Shown: piece after piece, positions 1-6,135 of the stretch
Layout of the letters: each line of letters starts with the position of its first letter
Position numbering within the stretch: the first letter of the stretch is position 1
Assembly: GCA_035549275.1 (NCBI GenBank)
Contig: DASZRH010000015.1
Location: forward strand, 1-6,974
Reading direction: 5' to 3'
DNA: 6,974 nt
Source of the DNA: 2-01-FULL-49-17 sp035549275
GTDB lineage: Bacteria > Patescibacteriota > Minisyncoccia > 2-02-FULL-40-12 > GWA2-44-9
The notes under the pieces: model-generated
Database searches by the model: none
What the model was told of the DNA's origin: nothing
The model's input: the letters and a program-made list of their open reading frames with translations, nothing else
Made by a program: the position numbers and the translations under genes

Positions 1-396
1 CGCGGTAAACGCCAAACCGGGCAGCTGACTGCCGGTGTTGGAGCCAAACACCAATTCCCCGGTTTGAGAAACCGCGTGAGCGCTGCCGAGGTAAAAATCA
101 GACACAACCATCTGCCGTCGAAGCAGAGATTGCATGGCCGGATCTTTTTCGTTCAGAATTTTCTCATGCAAATTATCCCAGCCATGCCGGCCGGACTTCA
201 AATACTCGATATAGCCGATCTGCTCCAGCGTTGTTGAGGCGCCGTTCATCACCGAAGCCCCAGCCGGAATCAATTCTTTGATTTTGGCAAGCGCTTCTTC
301 TTTCGTGGTGACGATTATCGGCTCGAAATTATTTGCCTTCAAAGAATCAGCAGTTTTCTGAACGATCTCGGACGAAGGAATAGTGGTGTAATCCAT
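1..396 (-). CDS. LUD-domain protein (LutC/YkgG-like), N-terminal part, cut by left edge
   Basis: The reading frame runs from an ATG at 396 to the window edge, giving 132 residues without a stop; the C-terminus lies outside. The protein begins MDYTTIPSSEIVQKTADSLK and contains two stretches typical of LUD (formerly DUF162) proteins: PAGASVMNGASTTLEQIG (about residues 44-61) and GSAHAVSQTGELVFGSNTG (about 104-122). LUD proteins include LutC, which acts with LutA and LutB in L-lactate oxidation, and many stand-alone relatives of unknown reaction. No lutA or lutB is visible, so a lactate role cannot be inferred. The gene follows the ABC exporter gene on the same strand after a 39-bp AT-rich gap, so it may be read through or have its own promoter. 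No Shine-Dalgarno sequence precedes the ATG. Family assignment is by recognition of these motifs only; exact function is unknown. Confidence 0.8.
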   Translation of the reverse strand, partial: MDYTTIPSSEIVQKTADSLKANNFEPIIVTTKEEALAKIKELIPAGASVMNGASTTLEQIGYIEYLKSGRHGWDNLHEKILNEKDPAMQSLLRRQMVVSDFYLGSAHAVSQTGELVFGSNTGSQLPGLAFTA

Positions 397-403
397 GGAA
401 AAA

Positions 404-431
404 ATAATAATTAATTTTTTTATAATTTTAA
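404..431 (-). promoter_or_regulatory. Possible promoter of the LUD gene (leaderless geometry)
   Basis: On the minus strand TTAAAA (431-426) and TATTAT (409-404) are separated by 16 nt, and the -10-like box ends 7 nt before the ATG at 396. Transcription would then start at or next to the start codon, which agrees with the lack of a Shine-Dalgarno site. The gap is so AT-rich that chance matches are easy, so this is a weak call. Confidence 0.25.
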
Positions 432-435
432 CACG

Positions 436-2193
436 CTAGCTCTGGCGGTGGTGGTGCATGAGCATGTCGATCGCGTGCTCCATTGAGCCAGCCCGTTCGA
501 CGGTTCCCGCGTTGACAAAGAAAATCTCGTCGGCGTTTTCGATCGTGTTCAAGCGATGAGCAATGATAACCTTGGTCGTGCCCGCTGGCAGATTGCGGAG
601 AATATCATCCAGAAGCTGTTCGGTTACGGTGTCGATATTGGCGGTCGCTTCATCGAGAATCAGCAATTCCGGCCGGCGCAGCACGGCCCGCATGAACGCG
701 ATCAGCTGTTTCTGGCCAAGACTGACGGCGTCGCCGCCGGCGGTAAGTTTGGTTTCTAAACCTTTGTCAAAACGATTGAGCAGCCGTTCGAGATTGGCCT
801 CGCGAATCACGGCTTCGAGTTCCTCGTTGCTGTGAGCGGCATAATCTTCGTTGCCGTAGAGAATATTCTCGCGGACCGTGCCCGTAAACATCACGGGTTC
901 CTGAAGAATGAAACCGATTTTACGGGTGCGTTCGGCGGGCGTGTACGCGCGGATATCCGTCCCGTTCAGGAATACGACGCCCGTGGTGGGATCGTACAAC
1001 CGGGCCATGAGTGAAGCGGTGGTCGTCTTGCCGCCGCCGGTCGGCCCGACCAAGGCGTAGGTCTTGCCCTTCTCAAGTCGAAGATTAATGTCATGGAGAA
1101 CTTCCTTACCATCGGGGTATTTGAAGTGCACATTCTTGAATTCCACAATCGCGTCGTCTGAAACCGTAGCCGCAGATGCAATGGTCTGAAGGTTGTTTTC
1201 AAGCACCAAAATATCATGCACTCGGTCCCAGCTGGCCAACGCCGTCTGAAAGTTCGCCCAGAGAGCGGCAAGCTGGCGAAGCGGACTGTAGAAATTGTTG
1301 GCGTAGGAGAGGAAACTGATGAGCAAACCGACGGTGAAATTCCCCGCCGCGATCAGCGCAATGCCGTAGGCCAGAACGATGATTTGGCCCGCGTTCGAGG
1401 CCAGACCATAGATGGGCGTAAACGTATTGTTTGCCACGCCCGCCCCGATCGCCGCTTTGTAGTTATTCTCATTCACTTCCTGAAAGCGCGTCTTGAAATA
1501 ATCGCGGCGGTTGAAAGCGATAATTACCTTAAAGTTATTCAAGCTCTCCTGAATTTCCGAACTCATGCCGCCCAAGGATTGCGAGCTGGCCAGGTTTTTG
1601 CGTTTCACCCACGGCGACAGAACATTGGTAATGACGAGTAAGATCAATGCCGGCGCGAGCGTCGCCGCGCCCAGGCGCACGTTCAAGCTGACCAGAAAAA
1701 TCGCCGCGCCGCCCATCATGAACAGATTGCCGACAAATTGGACCAAGGCCTGCGAGAAGAATTGGTTGATTTTTTCGGTATCGTTGTTGATGCGGGAAAT
1801 CAAATCGCCAGCCTTGTTCTGATTAAAGAATGCCACTGGCAGCTCCTGGAGCTTATGGAAAATCTGATTGCGAAGGCGGTACAGCACGCGCTGGCCGACG
1901 CCGCCCATCAGCCGCGTTTGCATATAACTCGTTACTAACGCCAGGAGATAAATTCCAAGCACCAGCGCGCCGGAAACCAAGAGGCCACGGAAATCGCGCG
2001 GAATAATGTAGGTATCAATGGCATGGGCAATCAACCGCGGGGCGGTTAAGTTCAACACTGCATTGGCGACAACCGCCGTCAGAGCAACGCTCATGATTTT
2101 CTTTTCTTGGACAATCAGCGGCCACAATTTGCGCATGGCGGCCCACGGCGACGTTTTCTGCGCGGTTCCGGTTTTCTGTAAGCTATAATTCAT
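436..2193 (-). CDS. ABC exporter half-transporter, catalytic-site subunit of a heterodimer (TM288/LmrD-like)
   Basis: This is a type IV ABC exporter subunit: an N-terminal membrane domain of about six segments, then a nucleotide-binding domain. Residue numbers count from a longer possible start at 2232 (598 aa). Motifs are an A-loop Tyr372, Walker A GPTGGGKT (396-403), Q-loop Gln444, signature VSLGQ (503-507), Walker B LLILDE (523-528, catalytic Glu528 present), D-loop ANID and switch His559. The signature departs from LSGGQ while the catalytic Glu and His are intact, the pattern of the subunit that supplies the active Walker A/B site in heterodimers such as TM287/288, LmrCD and BmrCD. I prefer the ATG at 2193 (585 aa): it overlaps the upstream ABC gene by 11 nt, suiting translational coupling, whereas the 2232 start adds 13 residues read out of frame over that gene's C-terminal codons. 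Neither start has a well-placed Shine-Dalgarno site. The C-terminus ends in a short His-rich run. The substrate cannot be read from sequence; drug or lipid export is typical of the family. Confidence 0.93.
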   Translation of the reverse strand: MNYSLQKTGTAQKTSPWAAMRKLWPLIVQEKKIMSVALTAVVANAVLNLTAPRLIAHAIDTYIIPRDFRGLLVSGALVLGIYLLALVTSYMQTRLMGGVGQRVLYRLRNQIFHKLQELPVAFFNQNKAGDLISRINNDTEKINQFFSQALVQFVGNLFMMGGAAIFLVSLNVRLGAATLAPALILLVITNVLSPWVKRKNLASSQSLGGMSSEIQESLNNFKVIIAFNRRDYFKTRFQEVNENNYKAAIGAGVANNTFTPIYGLASNAGQIIVLAYGIALIAAGNFTVGLLISFLSYANNFYSPLRQLAALWANFQTALASWDRVHDILVLENNLQTIASAATVSDDAIVEFKNVHFKYPDGKEVLHDINLRLEKGKTYALVGPTGGGKTTTASLMARLYDPTTGVVFLNGTDIRAYTPAERTRKIGFILQEPVMFTGTVRENILYGNEDYAAHSNEELEAVIREANLERLLNRFDKGLETKLTAGGDAVSLGQKQLIAFMRAVLRRPELLILDEATANIDTVTEQLLDDILRNLPAGTTKVIIAHRLNTIENADEIFFVNAGTVERAGSMEHAIDMLMHHHRQS

Positions 2194-3910
2194 AAGTATT
2201 GGTGCTTTGCTGGGAATCGTAAATTTGAACATACTCCGGCGACGTATTCAGCAATTCTTCGTGCCTGCCGCGAGCAATGATTTCCCCTTCCATCAGCACG
2301 ATAATCTGATCATATTCCTGGACCGACACGATTTTTTGGGTTACGGAAACGAGTGTCAGGCCAGGATAATTCTTGGCCACGTTATCCAGAATTTTCTTCT
2401 CTGTGCTTGCGTCCACGCGCGCCGTGAAATCGTCCAGCAGCAAAATCTTGGGGTTGATCGCCAGGGCGCGAGCAAGCATGATGCGCTGTTTCTGGCCGCC
2501 GGACAAACTCGTACCGCGTTCAGACACGATCGTATCTAAGCCCTCCGACAAACTGGCGATGAAATCCGACAGCTCGGCTGTAGCGATGGCTTTTTGGAGA
2601 TCGTGCTCGGTAACCTGGGTATTGAACGCGATATTCTCGCGCAGGGTCATGTTGAAAATAATGCTGTCCTGAAACACTAGGCCAATCTGTTTGTACAGAT
2701 GCTCTTTTTGGTATTCATTGATATTCCGCCGATCATATTGTATCTCTCCGGCCGCGGGCTGGATCAGTCCGATCAGCAAACTCAAGAGCTGGGTCTTCCC
2801 CGCCGCCGTCGGGCCGATGATGGCCGTCCGAGTGCCGGGTTCGATTGCAAGCGATACGTCTTTCAAAGCCGTCTTCTGGCCGTAGGTTAGCGTTACATTC
2901 TGCATCTGAATACTGCCGCGAAGCGGCTCAACGATGGTTCCGGTATCCTGCCGTGCCGGCATAGCGAGTACGCCCGCGACGCGATCATACGAGGCCTGGG
3001 CCTGGGCAATGACGTTGCTCATAAAGCCGATCACGAGAATGGGGAAAATCAAAATCATCAGATAACTGTTGAAGGACGCGAAATCGCCGATGGTCATGGC
3101 GCCGCCGATGACGAACTTGCCGCCGAGCGTGAGAATAATCAGGGTGGCAAGGTTGGCTACAAACGTAATAATCGGAATCATCGCCGAAAACAGTTTTAAG
3201 ATGCTGATGCCGATATCGCGAGCGCTGGCATTCGCTTGGGCGAATTTCTCATGCTCCAATTTCTGCGAATTCAGAACGCGGATCAGCGCCGCACCGAGGA
3301 TGCTTTCATTGATTACTTTGTTGAGCCAATCGATAATCTCGCGCGTTTTCAAAAACAGCGCCCGGACCCGGCCGAGAATGAGGTAGAACGTCCCGCCAAT
3401 AATCGGCACAATCGTAAGCACCGCCAGGCCAAGCTTCCAATCGATTGAAATCAACAAAAAACTGGCCCCGAGAATCAAAAACGCCGAAGAAACAATGTTG
3501 ACGACAGCTTGAGAGACAAAATTCTTGATCGCATCCACGTCGCCGGTGAGATTGGTCAATAATTTGGCGGGCGTAATGGCCTGGACTTCCGCAAAACTGT
3601 GCGTCGAAATTTTTGCCGAGAGGTCATTGCGCATGTCGCGGGCCACGCGCTCGGAAGCATACGTCTGCACGATGCTTTGGAGGTAGGTGAATATAAATAT
3701 CGCGATCGAAGCGATCCCGAATTCCCAGAGCACGGCGTGCAACGACGTCCCGGCGATAAAGCCATCGATCCCATGCGATAACAGCCGCGGCAGCCAGAGC
3801 GTCAACGCGTTCGCCGCCACGGCCAGCAGTACCAATGGTACAATCAGCCCGCCATAAGGCTTCAGAAGGCCAAACAAACTGGGTTTCCGTTGTTGGGGAG
3901 GGGTGGTCAT
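2183..3910 (-). CDS. ABC exporter half-transporter, degenerate-site subunit of a heterodimer (TM287/LmrC-like)
   Basis: This 575-aa protein has an exporter membrane domain (hydrophobic segments from about residue 20 to 300) followed by a nucleotide-binding domain. Motifs seen are Walker A GPTAAGKT (366-373), Q-loop Gln414, canonical signature LSGGQ (469-473) and Walker B ILLLDD (489-494). Asp494 replaces the catalytic Glu, and the switch position is Gln525 (VTQKI) instead of His. These are the changes found in TM287 and related subunits, where this half holds the non-hydrolysing ATP site and lends its intact LSGGQ to the partner's active site. The partner is encoded next (11-nt overlap). The start lies 14 nt after the marR stop, so the gene belongs to the marR operon and is presumably repressed by it. 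No Shine-Dalgarno sequence is evident before the ATG. The two subunits should form one membrane pump; substrate unknown. Confidence 0.94.
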   Translation of the reverse strand: MTTPPQQRKPSLFGLLKPYGGLIVPLVLLAVAANALTLWLPRLLSHGIDGFIAGTSLHAVLWEFGIASIAIFIFTYLQSIVQTYASERVARDMRNDLSAKISTHSFAEVQAITPAKLLTNLTGDVDAIKNFVSQAVVNIVSSAFLILGASFLLISIDWKLGLAVLTIVPIIGGTFYLILGRVRALFLKTREIIDWLNKVINESILGAALIRVLNSQKLEHEKFAQANASARDIGISILKLFSAMIPIITFVANLATLIILTLGGKFVIGGAMTIGDFASFNSYLMILIFPILVIGFMSNVIAQAQASYDRVAGVLAMPARQDTGTIVEPLRGSIQMQNVTLTYGQKTALKDVSLAIEPGTRTAIIGPTAAGKTQLLSLLIGLIQPAAGEIQYDRRNINEYQKEHLYKQIGLVFQDSIIFNMTLRENIAFNTQVTEHDLQKAIATAELSDFIASLSEGLDTIVSERGTSLSGGQKQRIMLARALAINPKILLLDDFTARVDASTEKKILDNVAKNYPGLTLVSVTQKIVSVQEYDQIIVLMEGEIIARGRHEELLNTSPEYVQIYDSQQSTNTYEL

Positions 3911-3924
3911 GCGCAGATTCGGAT

Positions 3925-4392
3925 TTATTTCTTGTCGGCGAATTCCATCAATTTGCGATTTAACTCCGCGTACTGCGCAAGTTCTTCGTCAGTCAAGGCG
4001 TCGAACATCTGCGCCATGCTGCGCAAACTTTCTTCTTTGAATTTTTTGAACGTTTCTTTGGCTTTGGCCGAGATTGACAGCACAGTAACACGGCTATCGG
4101 CGGGATCTTCGGTCCGAGTTACATATCCCTTGTCCACCAGACCGTCAACCAGCTGGGTAGCCGCGCTACTGGAGATATGCAAAGCTTGGGCAATGGTTTT
4201 CACGTTTGCCGAGCCGCAGCGGGCCACAAAACGCAACACAAAACCCTGGGACGGCGTGATTGCCGCGTTTTTCGCGTTTTTCATGCCCATGCCATACTTA
4301 GCCGCCAGCTTATGCCGCATAGCATGAATATCCTGCAAAACCCGTTGAATTACCTCTCCCCGCTTCACCGCATTTACGTTTACACTCGCCAT
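3925..4392 (-). CDS. MarR-family transcriptional regulator, probable repressor of the ABC exporter operon
   Basis: The product is a 155-aa winged-helix protein of normal MarR length. It has an N-terminal dimerisation helix (EVIQRVLQDIHAMRHKLA), then a helix-turn-helix (NVKTIAQALHISSSAATQLVDGLVDKGY) and a wing with the family-typical DPADSR followed by a beta strand (VTVLSIS). A long C-terminal amphipathic helix follows, also for dimerisation. MarR proteins bind palindromes in promoter DNA and are released by small ligands or oxidation. An in-frame ATG at 4410 would add six residues, but it lies inside the palindrome and upstream of the predicted transcription start, so I chose the ATG at 4392. 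The gene is first in the operon, 14 nt before the ABC pair. This arrangement, a MarR regulator followed by two exporter halves, is common for regulated multidrug pumps. One cysteine (Cys65 in the long numbering) is present; redox sensing cannot be judged from it. Confidence 0.92.
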   Translation of the reverse strand: MASVNVNAVKRGEVIQRVLQDIHAMRHKLAAKYGMGMKNAKNAAITPSQGFVLRFVARCGSANVKTIAQALHISSSAATQLVDGLVDKGYVTRTEDPADSRVTVLSISAKAKETFKKFKEESLRSMAQMFDALTDEELAQYAELNRKLMEFADKK

Positions 4393-4395
4393 ATC

Positions 4396-4422
4396 CAGAT
4401 ATGTTAGCATCTTACATATCTG
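4396..4422. promoter_or_regulatory. MarR operator: 27-bp imperfect palindrome over the -10 and spacer
   Basis: Perfect 9-bp arms CAGATATGT (4396-4404) and ACATATCTG (4414-4422) are centred on 4409. The central nine bases also pair at 4406/4412 and 4407/4411, leaving only one mismatched pair (4405/4413) and the centre. Size and symmetry suit a MarR dimer. The site covers the -10 box and most of the spacer, so binding would block RNA polymerase, giving autorepression of marR and repression of the exporter genes. Confidence 0.75.
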
Positions 4423-4429
4423 CTGTCAA
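4401..4429 (-). promoter_or_regulatory. Promoter of the marR-ABC exporter operon
   Basis: On the minus strand a perfect -35 box TTGACA (4429-4424) is followed after 17 nt by TAACAT (4406-4401), a 4/6 match to the -10 consensus. A start 7-8 nt downstream falls at about 4394-4393, one or two bases before the ATG at 4392, so the mRNA would be leaderless or nearly so. This agrees with the absence of a Shine-Dalgarno site there. Confidence 0.7.
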
Positions 4430-4480
4430 ACACCTAAAACTCTAGTAGAAATTGAATATATCTATTGTTCAAAATATCAA

Positions 4481-5320
4481 CTACTCGTTTCTTAGATTTT
4501 CATCAAGTGTTCTACCCTTTTCATCCTTCCATGCTGTCCAACCATTTACAGATCTGCCTGCTACTGTCTTGGCAGCAGCTGAAGGGCTCTTAAATAAAAC
4601 ATCTTGAGTAAAAACATAGGACACATTATTTCCATCCTCTTTTTTTAAAATCCCTTCACCAAGAAAGCGCTCTCTGGCAGCCACTGGCCAACCTTCTAAA
4701 CTCTCAGCTTCTTTTATTCGCACCGATGATCCTTTCAAAACATTTAGACTACCATCCTCTAGAAGTTGACTCTTAGCATCAAACCCTTCTCCTTTGAGAT
4801 AGTAGGTTTCATGACTTGAAAGTGATTCTCTTACACTTTGAAATACAGGATATCCGAGCACTGTAAGGATATATTTCATCTTTAAGAAATAGTCTTGGGT
4901 ACTTATGACATCAAATTCAGACAAATTGTTCTCCTTTGGAGAAACAGAATTCAGCAAATCAAATCTATTTGTCTTGTTTGCCTCATTTGTAGATAGGAAT
5001 TCTAAATACTTTACTTTTGCCTTATCCAAACCGCTGGTAAAAATTATTGCTGTATTCCAAAAATCCTTGTTTGCATCATGACTGACCAGCCTATCATAGA
5101 ATCTTTCCGATTCTCCTATGTATAGTTTTTGGTTAGTAGATTCATCGTCTTCTCCGAACAAGAAATATATACCCGGATCGTTCATTTCTGTTCTTTTTCC
5201 AAGTTCTTTTAACTCTGTACGAGGCACAATAAAACATTTCCCTGCCCAGCCAGCAAGTTGAACTACTTTGTAGCCATTTGCTTCATTTGGGACGAGAAGT
5301 TGTAATACCTGATTCTTCAT
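4481..5320 (-). CDS. GIY-YIG nuclease-domain protein with C-terminal DUF4357 domain
   Basis: The 279-aa protein carries a GIY-YIG fold near its N-terminus: PGIYFLFG with GIY at 50-52, KLYIGES with YIG at 67-69, then Arg77 and His81 (FYDRLVSH) and Glu107 in KYLEFL. Arg77 and Glu107 match the catalytic Arg and metal-binding Glu of the superfamily, so the nuclease looks active. Residues about 243-277, with SPSAAAKTVAGRSVNGW and WKDEKGRTLDE, match DUF4357, a small C-terminal domain often paired with this nuclease type in accessory genes; its role is not known. The gene is clearly more AT-rich than both flanks. It begins 10 nt after the mature 3' end of tRNA-Gln on the same strand, leaving no room for its own promoter outside the tRNA. 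There is no Shine-Dalgarno site and no clear terminator after the stop. A defence or mobile-element role is possible but unproven. Confidence 0.85.
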   Translation of the reverse strand: MKNQVLQLLVPNEANGYKVVQLAGWAGKCFIVPRTELKELGKRTEMNDPGIYFLFGEDDESTNQKLYIGESERFYDRLVSHDANKDFWNTAIIFTSGLDKAKVKYLEFLSTNEANKTNRFDLLNSVSPKENNLSEFDVISTQDYFLKMKYILTVLGYPVFQSVRESLSSHETYYLKGEGFDAKSQLLEDGSLNVLKGSSVRIKEAESLEGWPVAARERFLGEGILKKEDGNNVSYVFTQDVLFKSPSAAAKTVAGRSVNGWTAWKDEKGRTLDENLRNE

Positions 5321-5330
5321 AAATTGATTA

Positions 5331-5401
5331 CTGCGGGGGAACGATTCGAACGTTCATAAACGGCTTCAAAGGCCGCTGTCCTACCATTAGACGACCCCGC
5401 A
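5331..5401 (-). tRNA. tRNA-Gln (anticodon UUG)
   Basis: A full cloverleaf folds on the minus strand. The acceptor TGCGGGG pairs perfectly with CCCCGCA, followed by discriminator G73. U8 and C9 precede a D-arm GTCT/GGAC with loop AATGGTA. The anticodon stem GCGGC/GCCGT has loop CTTTGAA, with anticodon TTG at 5369-5367 reading CAA. The variable loop is 4 nt, and the T-arm is GAACG/CGTTC with loop TTCGAAT. The weak U1-A72 pair and G73 are known identity elements of bacterial tRNA-Gln. CCA is not encoded (TAA follows), so it must be added by a nucleotidyltransferase. Confidence 0.96.
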
Positions 5402-5420
5402 AAGATGTTGTATCAACGCC

Positions 5421-5449
5421 ATAATATAACGAAAAAGGCGTTTATTCAA
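5421..5449 (-). promoter_or_regulatory. Promoter of tRNA-Gln
   Basis: On the minus strand TTGAAT (5449-5444) lies 17 nt before TATTAT (5426-5421), matching the consensus at 4/6 and 5/6. A start at about 5414 would leave a short 5' leader before the mature tRNA end at 5401. The bases just after the -10 box are GC-rich (GGCG), as in many stable-RNA promoters. The -35 box sits inside the terminator hairpin of the gene upstream. Confidence 0.55.
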
Positions 5450-5456
5450 CGCCTTT
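5432..5456 (-). terminator. Intrinsic terminator of the 198-aa hypothetical gene
   Basis: On the minus strand a 9-bp stem AAAGGCGTT/AACGCCTTT (5456-5448 with 5442-5434) closes a 5-nt loop, and its 3' arm runs into a T tract of five (5436-5432). The last codons and the TAA stop (5444-5442) of the gene are part of the hairpin, so coding and termination signals overlap. Confidence 0.75.
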
Positions 5457-6038
5457 GGAGTGGTCGGGAATGTTGGAGTCGGGGATGCCAGAAATGACAG
5501 AGGTTGCGTGGGCCGCGGTTTCTTTGAGGCAGGCCAGGAAAAACTCCATGAACAGCCGGGTAGCGAAATAATCGGGGAAATCAGGGCCGTGAATTGCGAG
5601 TTGCCACCGCAAATGCGATTTGAGCGGGAGTTCCGGACGTTGGGCCATCAAGGCCGTGCCCAAGACATGGGCCAAGGCGATCTTGGCGCCCAAAAAATCA
5701 TTGACAAGCTGGGATACGGCGGACGCTTCTACGATGATCACTTCGGAGAAGAGGCAGGGCGCACCCCGGCGGCGCTCGAAGCGGACATAGGTGACGGCAT
5801 CATGCGGAGCGGGCCGATCCCCCGCCACATACCAGAACTGCGGATCGGCGACCCGAATATGCGGCACCCGGAATTGGAAGCCGAGGGCAGCCGCGCGGCG
5901 AACGATGTCGCGGTAGATATGCTCGATCTCATGATTCCGCGTGAGATACAGGTAGCCCCACCAGCCGGTACTGAAAATCATGGCGTTCAGAACAGGATAG
6001 AGTACCCGACATTGAAAGAGCTTCAGGATGCGTTTCAT
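5442..6038 (-). CDS. Hypothetical protein of 198 aa, function unknown
   Basis: I do not recognise this protein. The ATG at 6038 is chosen because GAGG (6049-6046) precedes it by 7 nt; an upstream in-frame ATG at 6053 lies between the -10 box and the likely transcription start. The basic N-terminus MKRILKLFQCR leads into a moderately hydrophobic, Trp-rich stretch (about residues 13-33, with STGWWGYLYL) that could be a membrane anchor. Then come a charged helix containing HEIEH, a central part rich in Arg, Pro and aromatics, and two hydrophobic helices (KIALAHVLGTALM and RLFMEFFLACL). LAHVLGTAL resembles the LAHELGHAL helix of zincin peptidases but lacks the catalytic Glu and second His. The overlapping plus-strand frame is equally long but low-complexity and Gly-rich. 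The gene has its own promoter and terminator, so it is probably monocistronic, and its base composition matches the neighbours. Confidence 0.7.
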   Translation of the reverse strand: MKRILKLFQCRVLYPVLNAMIFSTGWWGYLYLTRNHEIEHIYRDIVRRAAALGFQFRVPHIRVADPQFWYVAGDRPAPHDAVTYVRFERRRGAPCLFSEVIIVEASAVSQLVNDFLGAKIALAHVLGTALMAQRPELPLKSHLRWQLAIHGPDFPDYFATRLFMEFFLACLKETAAHATSVISGIPDSNIPDHSKGVE

Positions 6039-6045
6039 CGCAAAA

Positions 6046-6082
6046 CCTCGCATTAGTATACCCTAAATTTGGAAATTAACAA
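6046..6082 (-). promoter_or_regulatory. Promoter and ribosome binding site of the 198-aa hypothetical gene
   Basis: TTGTTA (6082-6077, 4/6) and TATACT (6060-6055, 5/6) are 16 nt apart on the minus strand. GAGG (6049-6046) follows, 7 nt before the ATG at 6038. The expected transcription start, about 6048, leaves a leader of only some 10 nt that just contains the ribosome binding site. This excludes the ATG at 6053 as a start if the promoter is right. Confidence 0.5.
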
Positions 6083-6089
6083 GAGATTA

Positions 6090-6128
6090 TTGACTGCCGA
6101 GAGGAACGTGATATCGTGGAGAACAGGT
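6090..6128 (+). promoter_or_regulatory. Promoter and ribosome binding site of the small membrane protein gene
   Basis: TTGACT (6090-6095, 5/6) and TATCGT (6112-6117, 4/6) are 16 nt apart. AGGT (6125-6128) lies 7 nt before the ATG at 6136. It sits back to back with the minus-strand promoter, so the 97-bp gap holds two divergent promoters. Confidence 0.45.
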
Positions 6129-6135
6129 CTTTCCC

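Noticed and set aside
1..396. A lactate-utilisation (lut) operon.
   Set aside because: Only one LUD protein is visible; the neighbour is an ABC exporter gene, and no lutA or lutB lies in the window.
966..1271. A 101-codon minus-strand frame, and many plus-strand frames of 60-140 codons, inside the ABC genes.
   Set aside because: All overlap strongly conserved nucleotide-binding or membrane domain codons in other frames and show no family resemblance.
4452..4472. TTGAA/TTCAA inverted repeat after the nuclease stop as a terminator.
   Set aside because: The stem is only 5 bp with an 11-nt loop and no T tract follows on the minus strand.
4430..4480. A possible att-type repeat of the tRNA-Gln 3' end at the far side of the AT-rich nuclease gene.
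   Set aside because: No stretch here resembles the tRNA 3' end or T-arm, so an integrated element with intact ends is not supported.
5460..6056. A 198-codon plus-strand open frame lying antisense to the hypothetical gene.
   Set aside because: Its translation is Gly-, Arg- and Glu-rich with no hydrophobic core. The minus-strand frame has a promoter, a good ribosome binding site and a terminator that encloses its stop codon, so the plus frame is a mirror effect.
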